A stretch of DNA of 6,670 bases from Clostridiales bacterium (GTDB taxonomy: Bacteria > Bacillota > Clostridia > Oscillospirales > Acutalibacteraceae). The notes below the pieces were generated by a model. The model had not been told where the DNA came from and did no database searches. It saw only the letters and a program-made list of their open reading frames with translations. The stretch's first letter is position 1, and each line of letters starts with the position of its first letter. Made by a program: the position numbers and the translations under genes. Location of the stretch: assembly GCA_019419895.1 (NCBI GenBank), contig JAHZIE010000093.1:1-6670 (forward strand), written 5' to 3'. Positions 4,251 through 6,670 of the stretch are shown piece after piece.

Positions 4251-6082
4251 ATTGCATTTCCGGCGAACTGCGTCATATAAAGCTCATAATATCTGCCTTT
4301 TTGCCGAATGAGTTCCTCATGGCTCCCCGACTCTACCATGCGTCCCTTATCCATCACCACAATAAGATCCGCGTCCTGAATCGTGGAAAGCCGGTGGGCA
4401 ATAATCAGGCTGGTGCGATCCCTCATCAGGTTGACCATGGCATCCTGAATATGCTTTTCCGTGCGGGTGTCAACACTGGAGGTGGCCTCATCCAAAATGA
4501 GAATTTTGGGATCCGCCAGAAAAGCCCGCCCAATGGCCATCAGCTGACGCTGCCCCTGGCTGAGGTTCTGCCCCGCCTCCACAAGCATGGTGTCATACTC
4601 TTTGGGAAGGCGGGTAATCATGGTATGGCAGTTGCTCATGCGGGCGGCCAGCATCATCTCTTCCTCCGTCGCCTGAGGATTGGAATATTTCAAATTATTG
4701 CGAATGGTATCGGAAAAGAGGACCGTATCCTGAAGGACAATCGCCGTATTGCGCCGCAGCTCATTGCAGTCGATATCCCTGATATTGACCCCGTCAATCA
4801 GGATTTCCCCGCTGTCCACATCGTAAAAGCGCATCAGCAGATTGACGACCGTGGTTTTGCCGCTGCCTGTGGCGCCAACCAGCGCCACCTTGCTTCCATT
4901 GGCCACATCCAGGTTAAAATCATACAGAACCTGTTTGCCCGGAAGATAGGAAAAATTAACGTGACGGAAAGATATTACCCCTTTGGACTGCCGCATGCTA
5001 CGGCTGCCCGATTTATTCTCCACTGGTTCGTCCATAACGGAAAAAACCCGCTCCGCGCCGGCAATGGCGGTTTGAATCTGTCCGTAGAGCTGGGCAATCT
5101 CATGAATGGGCCGCCCGAACTGCTTCGCGTAGACAATGAAGGCTGAGATGACGCCGATGGATATGACGCCGTTGATGGCAAAATAGCCCCCGAAGGCGGC
5201 GATGATGACAAAGCCGATATTATTGATGACGTTCATGACAGGGCCCATGGAGCCGCCCAGGCTTTCGGCGATAATCCCCACCCGGGTCAATTCGTCGGAA
5301 GTCCTTTCGAATTCCTCCACCACCTGCCCCTGGTGGTTGTAGGCCACAACGGTATGGTAGCCTGTCACCATTTCCTCCACCGTGCCGTTCAGCTCCCCCA
5401 AAAGGATCTGGCGCTTTTTGAAGAAAGCTCTCATTTTGGAAGAAAGGAGCTTTGTCGCGATCACGGTCAGAATGATAGTGGCGCAGGAAAGAAGGGCGAG
5501 CTCCCAGCAGAGATAAAGCATCATGGACACTGTTCCGGCGATGGTCAAAATGCCGCTGACCAGGGAGCTGAGGGATTGGGAAACCGTATTGGAAATATTC
5601 TCCACGTCATTTGTCATACGGCTCATAATGTCCCCATGGGAGTGGGTATCCAGATATTTCACCGGCAGATTTACAATTTTATCAAACAGGTTTTCCCTCA
5701 TTCTCCTGACGATCCTCTGGCTGAGATAGGCGCTGAGAAAGCTTTGGCCCCAGGTGCACAGGCTGCTGACTCCATAAACGCAGATCATAAGGAGAAGAAT
5801 GGAGGGAAGGACACCAAAATTCCCGTTGGTGATGCTGTCGACGGCGCTGCTCTGAAGGTTGGGCGCGTAGACAGAACAGAGCACAAGGATGACAACCATA
5901 ACCAAAAGCCCTAAAACCATGAGCTTTTCCTTTTGAAAATATTGTAAAAGCCGCAGCAGGGTTTTCCTCCCCTCCTTTGGTTTTTCCACTATCACAGGCT
6001 GCCGGGGGCCCCGCTGCCCGGGCATCCGCATATTGACCGGCGGGGTCCGCGGACGGCCTTCTTCTTTTTCACTGCCGCTCAT
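4247..6082 (-). CDS. ABC exporter half-transporter, catalytically competent subunit of a heterodimer
   Basis: 611 residues with a type IV (MsbA/LmrA-like) fold. A Pro/Arg-rich cytoplasmic N-terminus is followed by six membrane helices (about 54-320) and a nucleotide-binding domain (about 368-611). Motifs: A-loop Tyr379, Walker A GATGSGKT (403-410), Q-loop Gln451, signature LSQGQ (507-511, not LSGGQ), Walker B ILILDE (527-532) with catalytic Glu532, D-loop SSVD and H-loop His563. The Walker B Glu and switch His are intact but the signature is degenerate; the upstream partner shows the opposite pattern. Together they form one consensus and one degenerate ATP site, as in BmrCD- and TM287/288-type exporters. 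The start is ATG 6082, 7 nt after AAAGGGGG, overlapping the partner gene by 14 nt. The substrate cannot be told from sequence; drugs or peptides/lipids are typical. Confidence 0.95.
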   Translation of the reverse strand: MSGSEKEEGRPRTPPVNMRMPGQRGPRQPVIVEKPKEGRKTLLRLLQYFQKEKLMVLGLLVMVVILVLCSVYAPNLQSSAVDSITNGNFGVLPSILLLMICVYGVSSLCTWGQSFLSAYLSQRIVRRMRENLFDKIVNLPVKYLDTHSHGDIMSRMTNDVENISNTVSQSLSSLVSGILTIAGTVSMMLYLCWELALLSCATIILTVIATKLLSSKMRAFFKKRQILLGELNGTVEEMVTGYHTVVAYNHQGQVVEEFERTSDELTRVGIIAESLGGSMGPVMNVINNIGFVIIAAFGGYFAINGVISIGVISAFIVYAKQFGRPIHEIAQLYGQIQTAIAGAERVFSVMDEPVENKSGSRSMRQSKGVISFRHVNFSYLPGKQVLYDFNLDVANGSKVALVGATGSGKTTVVNLLMRFYDVDSGEILIDGVNIRDIDCNELRRNTAIVLQDTVLFSDTIRNNLKYSNPQATEEEMMLAARMSNCHTMITRLPKEYDTMLVEAGQNLSQGQRQLMAIGRAFLADPKILILDEATSSVDTRTEKHIQDAMVNLMRDRTSLIIAHRLSTIQDADLIVVMDKGRMVESGSHEELIRQKGRYYELYMTQFAGNAI

Positions 6083-6670
6083 CTGACATCCCCCTTTCCG
6101 GCTCTTCCTTCATTTGAGATTTATAAATATCCTGATAGATTTCACTGGTTTTCAGAAGATTTTCATGGGAATCGCAGGCGGCAATCCTGCCGTTGTCCAG
6201 GACCGCGATCCGGCTGGCCCCTTTGACAGAGGCAATCCTCTGCGCGATGATGATTTTGGTGACATGCTTATATTTTGTCCGCAGCGCCTCATAGAGCTTT
6301 GCCTCCGTTTTCAGATCCAGCGCGCTGGTGGAGTCGTCAAAAATAAGGATTTCCGCGTTTTTTAAAACAGCGCGGCTGATGGAAAGCCTCTGCTTCTGGC
6401 CCCCGGAAAGGCTCATTCCCTTCTCCGCCACAATGGTATCAAACCCTTCCGACCTGCTGTTGATAAATTCAGCCGCCTGGGCTGTTTCCGCCGCCTTCTC
6501 CAGCTCATCCGTGGAAGCGCCTGGCTTTCCCCACCGTATATTTTCCCCAATGCTCGCGCTGAACAGCTCGCTCTTTTGCAGGGCGATGGCGATCCTCCCC
6601 CGCAGCTCTTCAAGAGGATATTCCCTGACATCCACCCCGTCAACGAGTACCTGCCCTGAGTCCACATCGT
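6069..6670 (-). CDS. ABC exporter half-transporter, degenerate-site subunit (5' end outside window)
   Basis: This is only the C-terminal part of the nucleotide-binding domain; the membrane domain and Walker A lie beyond base 6670. The frame enters as DVDSGQVLVDGVDVREY, so the GTG at 6665 is an internal Val codon and not a start. Numbering from that Val: Q-loop Gln30, consensus signature LSGGQ (86-90), Walker B ILIFDD (106-111) and switch-loop IIIAQRIAS. The catalytic Glu after Walker B is replaced by Asp111 and the switch His by Gln142. Both are the known marks of the non-hydrolysing NBD in heterodimeric exporters, and both complement the changes in the next gene. The end MSDERQ-TGA overlaps that gene by 14 nt, so the two are co-translated and should assemble as a 1:1 dimer. 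Confidence 0.93.
   Translation of the reverse strand, partial: DVDSGQVLVDGVDVREYPLEELRGRIAIALQKSELFSASIGENIRWGKPGASTDELEKAAETAQAAEFINSRSEGFDTIVAEKGMSLSGGQKQRLSISRAVLKNAEILIFDDSTSALDLKTEAKLYEALRTKYKHVTKIIIAQRIASVKGASRIAVLDNGRIAACDSHENLLKTSEIYQDIYKSQMKEEPERGMSDERQ

Noticed and set aside
4301..5146. 281-codon open frame on the plus strand
   Set aside because: It lies wholly antisense to the nucleotide-binding domain of the ABC transporter, and its composition (His/Gln/Gly rich) is that of a shadow frame.
5333..5914. 193-codon open frame on the plus strand
   Set aside because: It is antisense to the membrane domain of the same transporter, with no ribosome site or recognisable domain.

Overview
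The window looks like chromosomal DNA from a Gram-positive, low-to-moderate GC member of the Clostridia, probably Lachnospiraceae-like. This rests on strong AGGAGG-type ribosome sites, a CIRCE heat-shock operator over a sigma-A promoter, a sortase-anchored (VPQTG) surface protein with FIVAR-like repeats, and a heterodimeric ABC exporter. The taxonomic call is inference. Every convincing intact gene lies on the minus strand, so the window is best read from right to left.

Layout, right to left. At 6670-4050 an ABC export operon holds the 3' part of one half-transporter, a complete second half-transporter overlapping it by 14 nt, and a 66-residue orphan protein whose ATG overlaps the transporter stop codon (ATGA). 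At 3947-2693 is a stress unit. A CIRCE element overlaps a near-consensus promoter and is followed by a long leader, an Hsp20 chaperone gene, a strong intercistronic terminator, and then an HdeD/DUF308 membrane protein with its own Shine-Dalgarno but no room for a separate promoter. The hdeD-like gene is therefore probably expressed by readthrough. At 2600-2236 is a control region containing candidate promoters, a short ORF and a perfect (CTGA)14 tetranucleotide tract, about 120 bp upstream of a large surface-protein gene (2235-580). That gene encodes a signal peptide, a beta-rich domain, three 64-residue tandem repeats, a VPQTG sorting signal, a membrane anchor and a basic tail. It ends at a near-perfect hairpin terminator (523-573). 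At 382-44, on the plus strand and convergent, is the 3' remnant of an XRE-family regulator that has lost its DNA-binding half.

The most interesting element is the (CTGA)14 tract. Tracts of this length and unit are classical hypermutable contingency loci in other bacteria. The same repeat unit, read as AGTC on the other strand, occurs in the Haemophilus influenzae mod gene. Here it lies inside the open frame of a small upstream ORF and upstream of a wall-anchored surface protein. Depending on repeat number, that ORF would stop at three different distances from the surface gene. This makes phase-variable display of the surface protein a concrete, testable hypothesis, but not something the sequence proves.
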